Both the position numbers and the translations under genes were made by a program. DNA of 64,000 bases from Lotus japonicus (lineage: Eukaryota > Streptophyta > Magnoliopsida > Fabales > Fabaceae), in the NCBI RefSeq assembly GCF_012489685.1, contig NC_080046.1, positions 43,983,176 through 44,047,175 on the forward strand. Reading direction: 5' to 3'. The notes beneath the pieces were generated by a model, which worked only from the letters and a program-made list of their open reading frames with translations, did not search any database and was not told the origin of the DNA. This document shows positions 11,020 through 23,000 of this stretch, piece by piece. Position 1 is the first letter of the stretch, and every line of letters starts with the position of its first letter.

Positions 11020-11157
11020 TCTGATCTCTGCATTTCATCTCATTAATAATATGAACTTTATTTATATCTTCCGCAAACTCTGGTATCAGAGCCTTTTCCC
11101 GTGAGGGAAGGGTTCTGGGATCAGACTGGTTGTTATTGGATTTGATCTATTGTTTTT
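11017..11157 (+). repeat. Left copy of the 141-bp viral terminal redundancy
   Basis: Base-for-base identical, by eye, to 18249-18389. It contains the primer binding site at about 11081-11092. The left side is microsatellite and the right side continues into the viral leader. Confidence 0.93.
11080..11092 (+). promoter_or_regulatory. Primer binding site for minus-strand synthesis (initiator Met-tRNA type)
   Basis: TGGTATCAGAGC matches the consensus Met-tRNA complementary site of caulimovirids. It lies about 260 bp upstream of the first viral ATG. A second copy is at about 18312-18324 in the right redundancy. Confidence 0.85.
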
Positions 11158-11350
11158 CTAAAAATTTATTTCTGCTTACCGTTTTCATTAATCACCCCTG
11201 TTATTATCCTCAAGGCCTTAAGAACTTAGTGTGAGGTATCCCTGGAGTCTAGTGGTCCCCGGCAGTAAAGCCTGAGATAGGTAGTGAGACCGTTGGTTTA
11301 GCTAGATTGGGAAGAAGCATTATCACTCTTAGGATCTTTTAGATAATAAT

Positions 11351-14300
11351 ATGGCTAGATTAATTAAAACCTTAAGTGAAATGAGTTTAGGGAAAAATAA
11401 CAAGATTATGATTCCATCAACAACCACAGCTGGTTCTAGTAACCAAGATCAAGACTTCTCTAGGATAGCCCAACAAGAATTAGAAATAGCTTCAATAGAA
11501 AGAGCACTTCAAAATTGGTCAATCCCTATAGTCAAGAAAAAAGAAATTTATAAGCAACATACTTTATTCAATAGATCGGATGATTATATTTTTACCATAG
11601 AATGTTGTCAACATAGTTCTGATCATACAAGTACTATAAAATTATTAAATGAAGACATTCTAGATCAACATATTAAGAATGGTTTTAATTTTATTCATAT
11701 AGGCTTAATACAAGTAGCTGCAAAACCTAATTTTCGTTTAGGAATTAATTCCCAATAATTGTAATGTTACGAGATATGAGACTATTAAAACCTCAAGATT
11801 CACTAATCGCAGTCTTAGAGTCAAATCTTCATGATGGTCCTGTTTTCTTTAACTGCTATCCAAATTACGCCATGAATCTTCAAAATAGTTGGACTATGAA
11901 TGCTTTACAATTAGATTTATTAGCAAATAATGACATATTTGCAGAAGAAAGTGATCATTTCTCAATAATATATAGAATATATTATAAACTTTCAAAAATT
12001 AATTATAATTTTAAAGCCTTAAGATCATCACCAAAACAAGAAACCATAATGTTAGAAGCAAATTTAAAAAGATCTTCAGTACAGGTTCCTAAGAAGCTTA
12101 CTCATAAAGAAGTTATGAGTAAAATTCCTGAGGAATGGGTGTTCAAGAACTCATTACCTCAACCAAAGGTTCATAATACCCAAGTAAGAGAATTATTTCA
12201 AGAGGGAGCAAATCTGACTTTAAGAATGAATAGATCAAATTCATTTAGTATTAGAACCCCACAACAATTATACAAAGTAGACCTTCCAAGATCTTCTGTA
12301 TCATCAAAACTTAAAGGAATAGATACAACTTCTAGCCCTAGTATAGCCACGCCTATATATCAAGATGAAGAATCTAGTTCAAATAACTATTCTCCAACCC
12401 CATCTCAGATTAACATGTTAAGTAGGGAAAAATCTAGTTTTGAAATAGACAAGGATTTCATTAGACAAGATTTTATGGCTAATTACAACAAAGATAAAAG
12501 GTTATGGTACTTCAAAAAATTTAGTAAACAAGAAGTTGAAACTTTTAGAACCTTATATTATAAGGAAATGGAAGTTTCTGAAATAAACATCTATTTTTTT
12601 GACTGGTTCGATAATTATTGTACCAAAAATACTATTAACTATCCTTTCAAAAAGAAAATAAACCCGATCACAAAAATAGATACAGTTTGGAAAACTCCTG
12701 ATAATAATACCATTACTTCCGAATACCCTCCACACACTGGAGTAAAACTAGCAATAAAAGATGGTCAAGAAATTGAAGCGTCTCCTTACAAGGCAGAGGC
12801 TAATAAAATTCATCAACAATTAAATTTCACCAATACCATGTTAACAGTAATGTCAAAACAACTAGGAAGAATAGAGGTTCAAAAACCCGAACCCTCTGTT
12901 ATACACAAGGAATCTCCTTCATCATTTACCTTAGGAAACCCTTTGCAAACTCCCATTTTTAAAATTCCTCAATATACCAAGGAAGAGTTTAATTCCTTCA
13001 ATCTTTCAGGAAGCGTAGAAAAGTGAAAAGAAAAATTAACTAAACTCTCCTTAAATCATCTAGAAAATGATCTAAATATAAACAAAATTAGAAAATTTGG
13101 GCCAGAAAGTAATACAAAAGCTTACTATTCTAGACCCACATACCCTGACATGAGATTTGAAGAACGAAGAGAATTTATTCAAAATACTTTTAGTGGAACT
13201 AGCCTCGACGAATGGAATATCGATGGCTTCAGTGAACAAAATATATTAGATATTACTCATCAGATGATTATGGCCGCTACAGCCTATAGGGTTCATAACA
13301 ATACAGATAGAAATGCAGCCTAAATGATTACTCATGGTTTCACTGGTCAATTACGTGGCTGGTGGGATAATATCATGACTCCTGAAGATAAACTAACTAT
13401 ATTAAACAAGAAAAAAGAAAATGGAGAAGAGGATGTTGTAGCAACGTTAGTATATACCATTATACTTCATTTCATAGGAGACCCTAGTATATTTAGAGAA
13501 AGAGCTTCAAGCCAGCTCTCTAATCTCTATTGTCCTACCATGTCAGATTACAGATGGTATAAGGATACCTTCTTTTCAAAAGTAACCTTAAGAGAAGATG
13601 GCAACAACGCCTTCTGGAAAGAGCGCTTTATTGCCGGATTACCTAGATTAATGCAATCAAAAGTATTAAGTAATCTATCTCTTTTTAATCAAGGAAATCC
13701 AGTAAATTTTAATTCTCTATCACTTGGACAACTTCATAATACTGTAGTTTATACAGGAATACAAGTATGTACTGACTTTAAACTTCAAAATAAAATGCAA
13801 AAAGATATGCAAATTTCAAGAAAAGAAGTAGGTAGTTTCTGTGAGCAATACGGAGTAGAACCTTTACAGGCTCCAAGTTCAAAAGCTAGACGAATCATTA
13901 AATCTCAAACAAGGCCATCTCAAGGCTATAAAAAAAGAAAACTATTTCAAAAGAAATCATACGAACAAAGTCCTTCGACTCAAAAATCTCTAATTAAGAA
14001 AATTGTCAACCCAAAGAAAAAGAAGAGTGTATGTTGGAAATGTGGGAAGCCAGGTCATTATGCAAACAAATGTAAAACTCAACAGAAAATAAATGAGTTA
14101 GAACTAGATCAAAAAATCAAGGATAGCCTAATCAGTGTTCTTATTAATACTGAAGATCCTCAGTACTCTTCAGGATATGAATATGAAGGAGATGAAGATC
14201 AAGATGTAAATCTGGTCGAATATTCATCAGACTCTCATTCAGAGGAAGAAGAAGAAAAAGAATGTGTCAAAGATAGTTCAGGATTCTGTGACTGTGCAGG

Positions 14301-16670
14301 ATGCTTAGGACGAAGTGTTAATATGTTAACACAAGATCAAACTATGAGTCTAATTTCCATAATAGACAAAATGGAAGACTCTCCTTTAAGAGATGAGTTT
14401 TTACAACAATTAAATCTTCTAGTAAAAAAGGAAGAATCATTAAAGAAAGATATTAGTCCTCCCATAAATAGTATGAATGAAATCTTTAACAGATTCAGAC
14501 CGAAACCCACCATAACCTTGACATATCTTCAAGAAGAAGTAAAAATATTAAAAGAAGAGATCAATCAACTTAAGCAAAATGATCTTAACTTAGAATTCAG
14601 ATTAATGGAATTAGCTGGAATAGAAATTATCAAAACCCAAGAAACTCTAGCCAGTACTTCAGGAACGAAACAAACTCATAATAACAAAGAAGAAGAACCA
14701 GACGAGAGTTATCTTAATCTCCTTAGTTTAGTCATAACTCATAAATGGCATTCTGAGATAACCTTAGTCATTAATGATTTTCGAATCAATATAGTAGCCT
14801 TGATAGACAGTGGCGCTGATATTAACTGTATTCAAGAAGGATTAAATCCTACCCAGTTTTATGAAAAAACCAAAGAAGGAGTTAATAGTGCAAATGGATC
14901 AAAAATGAATATTCAATATAAGCTATCAAATGCCAAGATTTGTAAAGATCAAGTCTGTTTTAAAACTTCCTTTGTATTAGTCAAAAATATGACAGAGCAG
15001 GTCATTTTAGGAACACCCTTCATTTGTCTTTTATATCCTATCGATAAAATAGACGAAAAGGGAATAGTTACGCAAGTCTTAGGAAAGACTGTTACCTTTC
15101 CTTTTATAAAACCTCCACAAGTAAAAGAACTGCATTTATTAAAGGAAATCTCCACCTCTAGAATAAATATGATTTCTAGAAAAAAGAAACATATTAATTC
15201 TTTACAAAAAGAAATTAAATATTACAAAATATAAGAACAGCTCAAAAGATCTAATATCCAAAAAATTATTAAGAATTTTCAAGACCAAATAGAAAAAGAT
15301 TTATGTGATTTAAATCCCATGGCCTTTCATCATAGAAAGATACATACCATAGAATTACCTTATGTAGACGGGTTTAATGAGAAAGATATACCTACAAAAG
15401 CCCGGCCCATTCAAATGAACGAGCAATATTTAATGTATTGTAGAGAAGAAATAGGAGAGTATCTCAATAAAGGGCTAATTCGCCCCTCCAAATCCCCTTG
15501 GAGTTGTACGGGATTTTATGTCATGAATGCCTCCGAGTTAGAAAGAGGAGCTCCTAGATTTATAAACCCCTAAACAAAGTATTAAAATGGATAAGATATC
15601 CATTACCCAATAAAACTGATCTTATTAAAAGACCACATAAAGCAACAATATTCTCAAAATTTGATATGAAATCAGGATATTATCAAATTTCGATGAGGGA
15701 GGAAGACAGGTATAAAACTGCTTTTGTCGTCCCTTTTGGTCATTATGAGTGGAATGCCATGCCACAGGGTCTAAAGAATGCCCCTAGTGAATATCAAAAC
15801 ATCATGAATGATATATTTTATCCATATATGGATTTCACCATTGTATATTTAGATGATGTACTAGTATTCTCAAAAAGTATAGACCAACATATTCAACATG
15901 TAGAAAAATTCATAGAAATTATTAAAGAAAATGGATTGGTAGTTTCAGCAAAAAAGATGAAAATCTTTGAAACTAAAACAAGATTTTTAGGTTACGAAAT
16001 TCATCAGGGCCAAGTTACTCCGATACAAAGATCATTGGAATTTGCAAAAAACTTTCCAGATGAATTAAAAGAAAAAACTCAATTACAGAGATTTTTAGGA
16101 TGTGTTAATTATGTAGCAGATTTTATCCCAAATATAAGAATAATCTGTGCCCCCTTGTTCAAAAGACTTAGAAAAAACTCCCCACCTTGGACCAAAGAAA
16201 TGAGCCATAGTGTTAGGGAAGTTAAGAAATTAGTACAAAGCTTACCATGTTTAGGAATACCAGATCCAGAGGCCTCATTAGTCATAGAAACCGATGCCTC
16301 AGAGTTAGGATATGGTGGGAAGGTAAAACCCCAGTCTTCAAGAGAACAAGTTGTTAGATATCATTCAGGTATTTGACACCCAGCTCAACAAAAATATTCC
16401 ACAGTCAAAAAGGAAATTCTTTCAATAGTTTTATGTGTTCAAAAATTTCAAGATGATGTTTTTAATAAAAAGTTTTTGATAAAAACTGATTGTAAAGCAG
16501 CACCTTCAGTATTGCAAAAGGATGTTCAAAACTTAGTTTCAAAACATATCTTTGCTAGATGGCAATCATTACTTTCTTGTTTTGATTTTGAAATAACTCA
16601 TATTAAAGGAGACAATAACTCCCTTCCAGATTTCCTGACAAGAGAATTTTTACAGGGAAAACATGAGTGA
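11351..16670 (+). pseudogene. Viral ORF1: movement-coat-protease-RT-RNase H polyprotein, broken
   Basis: Starts at ATG 11351. The movement protein spans about 11351-12300, with the family-typical segment SNLHDGPVFFNCYPN. A coat region follows, with zinc knuckle CWKCGKPGHYANKC at about 14032-14073 after a lysine-rich stretch. The aspartic protease motif is ALIDSGADI at about 14797-14823. The reverse transcriptase has KFDMKSGYYQI near 15661 and the catalytic YLDDV at about 15846-15860. RNase H has IETDASELGYG near 16287, and ORF1 ends at TGA 16668. Breaks: a frame change at about 11755-11763; stops at 13024, 13321 and 15232; a frame change at about 15565-15573; and a stop at 16374. It cannot make a full polyprotein. 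In the living family this product would be cut by its own protease. Confidence 0.93.
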
Positions 16671-17736
16671 GAAACCAAAATCAAAAGATCAATATGGACC
16701 CCCACTGGGTTCGTCATCATCATCAAGTTCAAAGGCAATTGCAGTAACGCCTCTTAAGATTGCTGGGTCCTCAACACCAGCTACCCCTTCAAAATCTTCT
16801 CAAAAACTCACTACCTCCCAAATTGTCAAAACGCCTCCTCAAAAAATCTCGTTAGTCCCACTGACTAACAAATACACAGTATTAACTCAAAACTCTTCAA
16901 AATCCCCTGTCAAACCAGAACAAACCGAATATCTGGAAAAACCAGAAGGTTTGCCTTCCCTCATTATAGAAAAAGAATATTTCCATCTAAATCCAAGAGA
17001 GATAGCCACCCAGATATTTCCTCCTAACTTTCATTATGTCCAAGGACACCCTAAAAAGACCAGATTATTTTATGAATTCATTCTAGTCGATTCTGATTCT
17101 ATCGAAGTCACCCATACTCCAGATAAACAAGGAGAAATAGCTTTCTCCAAAATCAAAATTCTCAAAGTACTTTCAGCTCAAGACTGGAATGCTCCCCTTC
17201 ATTACTTTAAACAATTTTCCAGACAGTTTGATCCTCCTAGTTATAATTATTTTGATTATACGGATGCTTGGTATTACGCCCTGTATCTAAGACCATTTCA
17301 ACATTCCTGGTTCATCTGGTTCCAAAAGGGAATTTCTTTAAAATTTCCGCAGTGGTTTAAAGTCTGGTTCTGTCAATTAGGACTGGATGAATCTATCTTT
17401 CCTGAAGAAGTTAAACCATTATTCAAATACTTTGTTCAAAGAACCAATTTCATTATGGAAGATCAACACCTTATTTTCACAGCTTCTCAAGCCATATCAT
17501 GGATTACAGCTTGGGACTAGAAAACTGTTCAAATTTTTTAAGACACTGAGCTCTATCAACTTTATCGTATCATTAGGATAAAGTGGTGGGCAAAATTCAA
17601 TATTTCCTTAATTCAACAGACCAAGATTGAAGCATGGATAAGAACTTATCATCTTACTCAACAAAGCAAGAAACAGTTAACAACTACATCCATTCCTCAT
17701 CTCACTCAAGAAGCCTCATTTTTGCAAGAAAAATAA
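16663..17736 (+). pseudogene. Viral ORF2, function unknown, with two stops
   Basis: ATG at 16663 overlaps the last codons of ORF1, a reinitiation-type junction. The frame is open for 285 codons to TAG at 17518, then continues past a TAA at 17539 to TAA at 17734-17736. The N-terminal 60 residues are serine/threonine/proline-rich. The rest is aromatic, with many WF and YF pairs (SWFIWFQKG, PQWFKVWF). Florendoviruses carry a second ORF of unknown role here. No catalytic motif was recognised. Confidence 0.75.
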
Positions 17737-17742
17737 AAAATC

Positions 17743-17904
17743 ATGGCAGAGTTAGCATCAGCCAGCTCACCAGAAGAGTTCCAGAAAAGATTAGATATGG
17801 TATCTCAAAAGTCGAATTCAGATACTTCATCAGTTAACAGTCAAAATTACCTTCAAGAAAATGAAGATGACTGTTTAGGAATCAATTATCATCCGTTTAC
17901 CTGA
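17743..17904 (+). CDS. Possible small third viral ORF (53 codons)
   Basis: The frame runs from ATG at 17743, six bases after the ORF2 stop, to TGA at 17902-17904 without interruption. The product would be polar and acidic, rich in S, N, E and D, beginning MAELASASSPEEF. Its tight spacing after ORF2 suggests it is real, but at this length chance cannot be excluded. Confidence 0.4.
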   Translation: MAELASASSPEEFQKRLDMVSQKSNSDTSSVNSQNYLQENEDDCLGINYHPFT

Positions 17905-17999
17905 TAGGGAGATATGATTGCAAAAAGACAAAGAGGTCATCATCAAAGTTCTTCATCATGGCAGACAAAGAATCTGCTTTTATCATTATTAAAGTTCCT

Positions 18000-18230
18000 A
18001 CTGTTGTAACTATAGTTACTTTATGAAAACCGTAGTTACTTTTTGTATAACCCTAGTTACCTTTGCAAAAACTGGAGTTACTTTTCACAAGTAACCATGG
18101 TTATGGCTTGTATAAATAGGTATCTAGGAATTGAAGAAGGCATCGGGTTCTTTCCCTAGCTCTCTTCTCTCTCTCTCTCTCTCTATCTTATATATTTTGG
18201 TATGCTTGTAACTTTGATCTTTGAATAAGA
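18000..18230 (+). promoter_or_regulatory. Viral promoter region: repeated AGTTACTTT boxes, TATA box and poly(A)-like signal
   Basis: Five variants of TAGTTACTTT occur between 18008 and 18095, roughly every 20 bases, upstream of a strong TATA box (TATAAATAGG, 18111-18120). A CT-rich tract follows at about 18160-18184 and AATAAG at 18224. This matches the layout of a pregenomic RNA promoter followed by a terminator just before the terminal repeat. Confidence 0.7.
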
Positions 18231-18248
18231 AAAGCTTGTTTCAGTAAG

Positions 18249-18384
18249 TACTCTGATCTCTGCATTTCATCTCATTAATAATATGAACTTTATTTATATC
18301 TTCCGCAAACTCTGGTATCAGAGCCTTTTCCCGTGAGGGAAGGGTTCTGGGATCAGACTGGTTGTTATTGGATTTGATCTATTG

Positions 18385-18389
<5 letters not shown>
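18249..18389 (+). repeat. Right copy of the 141-bp viral terminal redundancy
   Basis: Identical to 11017-11157. Upstream it continues from the viral poly(A)-signal region; downstream it stops at a (TA)n tract beginning at 18390. Confidence 0.93.

Positions 18390-18422
<33 letters not shown>
18390..18422. repeat. (TA)n microsatellite between two viral insertions
   Basis: About 16 TA units separate the full-length viral insert from the second, divergent viral fragment. Confidence 0.9.
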
Positions 18423-18424
<2 letters not shown>

Positions 18425-19058
18425 TCCAAGAAAAATTCTATGGGTTCCTTGAGAAAACCCAGCAAAACATCTTCTGATGGCGATGATACTTACGGGTGAG
18501 GAAGGTTTGCTTTTTATGATGCTTCGCTCTTTTTCCTCCAAGCTTTCTTTCAAATCTTCCCAACCCTCTTCTTCTTCCATTGATCATCATCATCATCCCA
18601 ATCAATTATCCAAATCTGTCTTCAAAGAAGAAATTCATTTTGAAGATATCAATCAAGATCTTGACAACTGGGAAATTCCAAAAATTTCTCATGCTGAGAT
18701 CTACAAACCAAACGGATCCTTTTTCAAACGATCAGATTTCATTATCAAAACCGTTGAGCAAACCTACAAGCTCAGATCCGATGATGGTTCGCAAGAAATA
18801 AGATTTGATGGAGTTCATTACCTTGTATTGAACCCTGTAGATTAAGGAGATGGGAATGGAATCCTCCTTCATATCAAGGCCGTGAAGCTTGATATTTAGG
18901 AAGAGGACATCAAGGATGTTTTTATCTTCCAGACTAACAGTTAGATCTGGGAAGCAATTGAAAAAGATTGGTCCATTACTCAGGCTGGTTTCAACCGTTC
19001 CTAAGAGGGAGTCATGGAATTGATTATGTCTAACATCCCTAAGACAAAGGAGTACAAC

Positions 19059-19061
<3 letters not shown>
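18423..19061 (+). pseudogene. Fragment of a second, divergent caulimovirid (movement protein N-terminus)
   Basis: An ORF from ATG 18477 to TAA 18843 encodes 122 residues. Its centre, LDNWEIPKISHAEIYK followed by FKRSDFIIKTVE, aligns with the movement-protein start of the neighbouring virus, LQNWSIPIVKKKEIYK followed by FNRSDDYIFTIE. The shared pattern is NW-IP-EIYK-F-RSD. The two are related but clearly different at both protein and DNA level, so this is a different virus lineage. After 18845 the frame is broken by several stops. The fragment lies between TA tracts (18390-18422 and 19062-19092). Histidine-rich and serine-rich runs precede the conserved part. Confidence 0.75.

Positions 19062-19092
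<31 letters not shown>
19062..19092. repeat. (TA)n microsatellite, right flank of the second viral fragment
   Basis: About 15 TA units follow the end of the second viral fragment. Confidence 0.9.
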
Positions 19093-19095
<3 letters not shown>

Positions 19096-19154
19096 AATCA
19101 TACTTTTAGTTACTGTTCATGGCAATCTTTTTTCTGGTTCGATAACACTAGCAT

Positions 19155-19870
19155 GTGGGCTGGGCATTTGAACTTGAAAAAACTTATGATAGTGTCTCTT
19201 GGAAGTTTCTTCAAGAGTCAATGGAGTTGTTTGGGTTCCCTGCAAATTTGTTGAGCCTTATTATGTGCTGTGTGGGTGGATCTGAGTTATCTACTATGTG
19301 GAATGGTTCCTGTCTCCCAGGCTTTCATCCAGGTTGTGGGCTAAGACAAGGGGATTTGTTACCTCCTTACCTGTTTGTGTTGTGCATGGAGCGATTATCT
19401 TTGATGATTCACCAACTGGTGGACTCGGGTGATTGGAATCCAATCAGAATTTCACCCCAGGGTTCTCCTATTTCTCATCTCTTTTTGTAGATGACATTCT
19501 TCACTTTTGTCAGGCTTCCACAGCTCAGGTGCAACAGGTGGCAGACACTCTCCAGAAGTTATGTGCTTGTTTAGGCCTTAAGATTATCATGACTAAATCA
19601 AAGGCCATGGCTTTGAAAGGGGTTCGAGCCTAGATTAGAGATTATGTCAGAAGTATTACGTCTATCCCTTTCGTTAGGGACCTTGGAAGATATTTGAGTT
19701 TTACTCTCTCTAGTGGAAGAAAGGTGAAGGGGCATTTCAATTTCCTACTTGATGACATTGAAAAGAAGATGACTTCTTGGAAGACAAACCTCCTCAATAT
19801 AATAGGGAGAGTGTGTCTTGCTAAATCCGTAATCCCTTCAACACATATCATGCTTAAGGAATCAAATTGA
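19155..19870 (+). pseudogene. LINE reverse transcriptase fragment
   Basis: Translation in two frames gives LEKTYDSVSWKFL, CGLRQGDLLPPYLFVLCME and, after a frame change near 19485, VDDILHFCQAS (standing for the catalytic FADD box), then LGLKIIMTKSKAM and DLGRYLSF. These are the fingers-to-palm blocks of plant L1-type reverse transcriptase. The second catalytic block has V for A, the frame is broken, and both ends are missing. Confidence 0.9.
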
Positions 19871-20065
19871 ATAATATTTTTTTTACTATAAGTGAATAAA
19901 TTTAATCTTGATTAGAATTTTTATTATAAAATATAAGTGCATAATAATAATTTATAAATTGAATGAATATTGAGAGGAAGCAAAACAGTGTCTCTGTATT
20001 CAACGTGGGAGTGTGACTCTCTCTGAAGCATTCGCTCCTCTTCCTTCATCCATAACCACAACAAC
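19871..20065 (+). other. 5' region of the SYP61 gene
   Basis: AT-rich stretch followed by a C-rich leader (CTCTCTCTGAAGC to CATAACCACAACAAC) typical of a plant 5'UTR. No clear TATA box was seen. Confidence 0.4.
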
Positions 20066-23000
20066 ATGCCCTCAGCTCAGGATCCATTCTACGTTGTCAA
20101 GGCCGAGATTCAAGAATCTGTAAGTTTTTACTTTTCATTTTTTTGAATTTTTTTTCTCAATCAAATGACCTAGCTAGGGTTCACTTTCTGTCTAATTCGA
20201 TTACCAAAGTTTACTTATTAATCTGATTATGCTTTTTACTGTCTAAATTTGGGATATTTAGCAGACCCCAATTGCAATCTGTGAGTTTTCTTTCAGATGT
20301 ATATGTAATTGGAGCATAAATCACTGAAATTTAGGGTTTTTGAGTAAAACTTGAAATGGGATCTGTAATACTGCTAAAAAGACATGTTAGCTGATAAATT
20401 GGTATGGTGATGAAATTTGTTTTTGGCAGGATGAGTTTTTTTAGTCGAACGCTAGGTTTTTAATTGTCTGATTATTCGTCGATTTCTGCTCAGATTGACA
20501 AGTTGCAATCTGTATTTCGCCAATGGGAACGCGCTCCTGATGCTGTGGAGCGAGGACATCTTACAAAGGAGGTTCTTGCGGGATGTGGGAGCATAGAATG
20601 GCAGGTAAACTATTATATGATTATGAAGAATCAGTGACAAATTGGCTTGTCTTTAAATGAGGCTTCCTATTCTTCCAGCATGTTTTGTCAGTTGTTCGCT
20701 TGAATTCAGAATTATCGGACACGCTTTGGTGGGGTTTGGTGCACTGACTTTTGGATGATTTCTGGATGGGAAAGAATTTGAAAGATTTGAGCTTAACCCT
20801 CCTAAATCCTCAATGCTTACATTACTAGGCTCCTTTAATTTGAAGTATGTTGAAGGATTAATGAGCTAAGTAATTAAAATGCACTTCAAAATTTTCCTAA
20901 ATTTATTTATTCTAAATAACATTGTTGGAATATGATTATAAATTTATAATTAATATAATAATTATTAGTAAAAATAAATTTGTAAATATGTGTCTTAATT
21001 ACTTCATTTTAAAAAAAATCTCCTTTTTCCTGCCCCACCTAGCTTAAGGAAAAGGAAATCATTGTCATCTATCCTCTCAATCGCTTACCCCTTGCTTTGC
21101 CATCCAAATCCCAAACAATGCGGGCTTACTAGAGAATGTTGAAATGTGGAGTCGATTTTAAATAGTGTATGAAATGATTGACTTCCACTCATCTTTGCTT
21201 GGTGAAGGGTGGAAATGAATAAATGTTACTTTTAGCTTATTTGTATTTTTATGCTATACAAGAAAGAGTCCCAAAATTGTGTGTGGAGTGAAAATGAATT
21301 GCACTTCACTTTTGATTGTCCACTAATTTCATAGTGCTAAGCTAGTTTAAATTAGTTTTCAATTCAAAATTTCAACCTTCTTCATTTCTGCCAGCAGACA
21401 TACACAGTCTATTAGGTTAATGTTTACCGTGAATCCTTTTTGTTGCATATGTCTTTTCGTCTGCAACCCGATCTATGTACAATTGCTGACGTGTGATTTT
21501 TTGATAGAAAGGTGGATGAATTGGACAAAGCAATTGCTGTTGCATCTAAAGAACCTTCTTGGTATGGCATTGATGAAGTGGAGATTGAAAACCGGAGGAG
21601 ATGGACAAGCAGTGCTCGTACTCAGGTATCCAAAATGTATGCCATATGTTTTGGTACAAAAGGTCAATGGGGAATGTATGCCATATTTTAGTTAGTAGGG
21701 AAGATGCAATAAAATTATTTTCACTTCATTTTACAGGCTGTATATTTGTTATAATCTTATTAGGATCATGTGTAATAGATTCCTTCCTTGCATATTAAGG
21801 TTGGCGCAGTGAAGAAAACAGTGGAAGGTGGAAAGGGATCAAGTACAACAAGCCATCAAAGTGTTAGAGGGATGCACCAAGAATTAATGAGGCTACCGAA
21901 TTCCCATCAAACTAATACATCCAACCATTATGCTGCCGAAGATGATGATTTCATACAATCAGAATCAGATAGGCAGATGCTTCTTATAAAGTACTTCTTT
22001 CCTCCCCCTTGCTCTCTCATGCATGTGGAACTGGATTTTGCATTTGTTTTACTTTTCTATGGCATAATATTTCTCATTTTAATCGATTTTTGTATATGAA
22101 GCTCTAATCATGGCTACTTTTCTGCATATTCAGTTGAAAAGAATGTTTGATTGTTACCTCTTAAGTGGATTCAATTACATTGTCCACTCTTCTCTTATGC
22201 TTTCTGAGATAGAAGTGCGATCCTTTCTATATGCATGAACTTGTGCAAAAATACACATTTCTTTGTGTTGATTGAACTGTGATTTTAAATTTAAGTGATC
22301 GCGTTCTGCCTGTAAGTGTGTGTGACTGCATGCAACTTCCCTCTTTGATCATTTCATTAACTACTTCTATAATTTTGTGTGAAGAAAATTTTATCATCAT
22401 TTAATATTTGTTCGATATTTGGATCTACTACTTTTATTAATTAAGACTCATAACTGAAATGATTCATTTCCTTTTTCTTTCTTGTGGAAAAGAAAAAAAT
22501 AAGAAACATAAAAAAGGAATAAGCCCACTGGTAGTTAACCATAACAAAATTAAAAACATGAAAAACACTGCACAATAGATAGAAAACCTTCTAGCATTCT
22601 TATCCTTGCTGGAAATACAATCTACCTCTATATGCTAGTTTAGTTTTGATTATGTATTATATACCTATTTGGGCTGATAGGAGACAGGATGAGGAGTTGG
22701 ATGAGCTTAGTTCAAGTGTGCAAAGAATTGGAGGTGTTGGACTTACAATACATGATGAACTCATCGCACAGGTAAGGGTCTGAAAAATTTACTATAATCT
22801 TATATATGATTCCTGATATGACTAGGTTAGGTAACAGGTGTGTCTTCATGTGTTTCCTTTAATATTTTTCAATAGAACTTCAATAGAAGTAATTTCTCAT
22901 GCATCTGCGACTTAAACTTTTTTCTGTTAGAATGTCTCATTCTAAAACTATCAAAATATTTACACTTCAGGAAAGGATTGTAGATGAACTTGGTAATGAG

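Larger units (their letters stand above)
11017..18389 (+). mobile_element. Endogenous pararetrovirus (Caulimoviridae, florendovirus-like), one genome unit plus terminal redundancy
   Basis: The insert has caulimovirid gene order on one strand: movement protein, coat protein with zinc knuckle, aspartic protease, reverse transcriptase, RNase H, then a second ORF overlapping the end of the first by an ATGA-type junction. It has no integrase. A 141-bp segment occurs identically at 11017-11157 and 18249-18389, an offset of 7,232 bp, which falls in the size range of caulimovirid genomes. The repeat contains TGGTATCAGAGC, the usual initiator-Met tRNA primer site of this family. Both outer ends abut (TA)n tracts, a target preference reported for florendoviruses. 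The copy is broken: ORF1 has two frame breaks and four in-frame stops, and ORF2 has two stops. Genus is inferred from gene order and integration site. Confidence 0.93.

Noticed and set aside
11351..17736. Reading the 11-18 kb coding block as a Ty3 retrotransposon
   Set aside because: It has a movement protein at the start, no integrase, a caulimovirid gene order, and a terminal redundancy without TG...CA ends.
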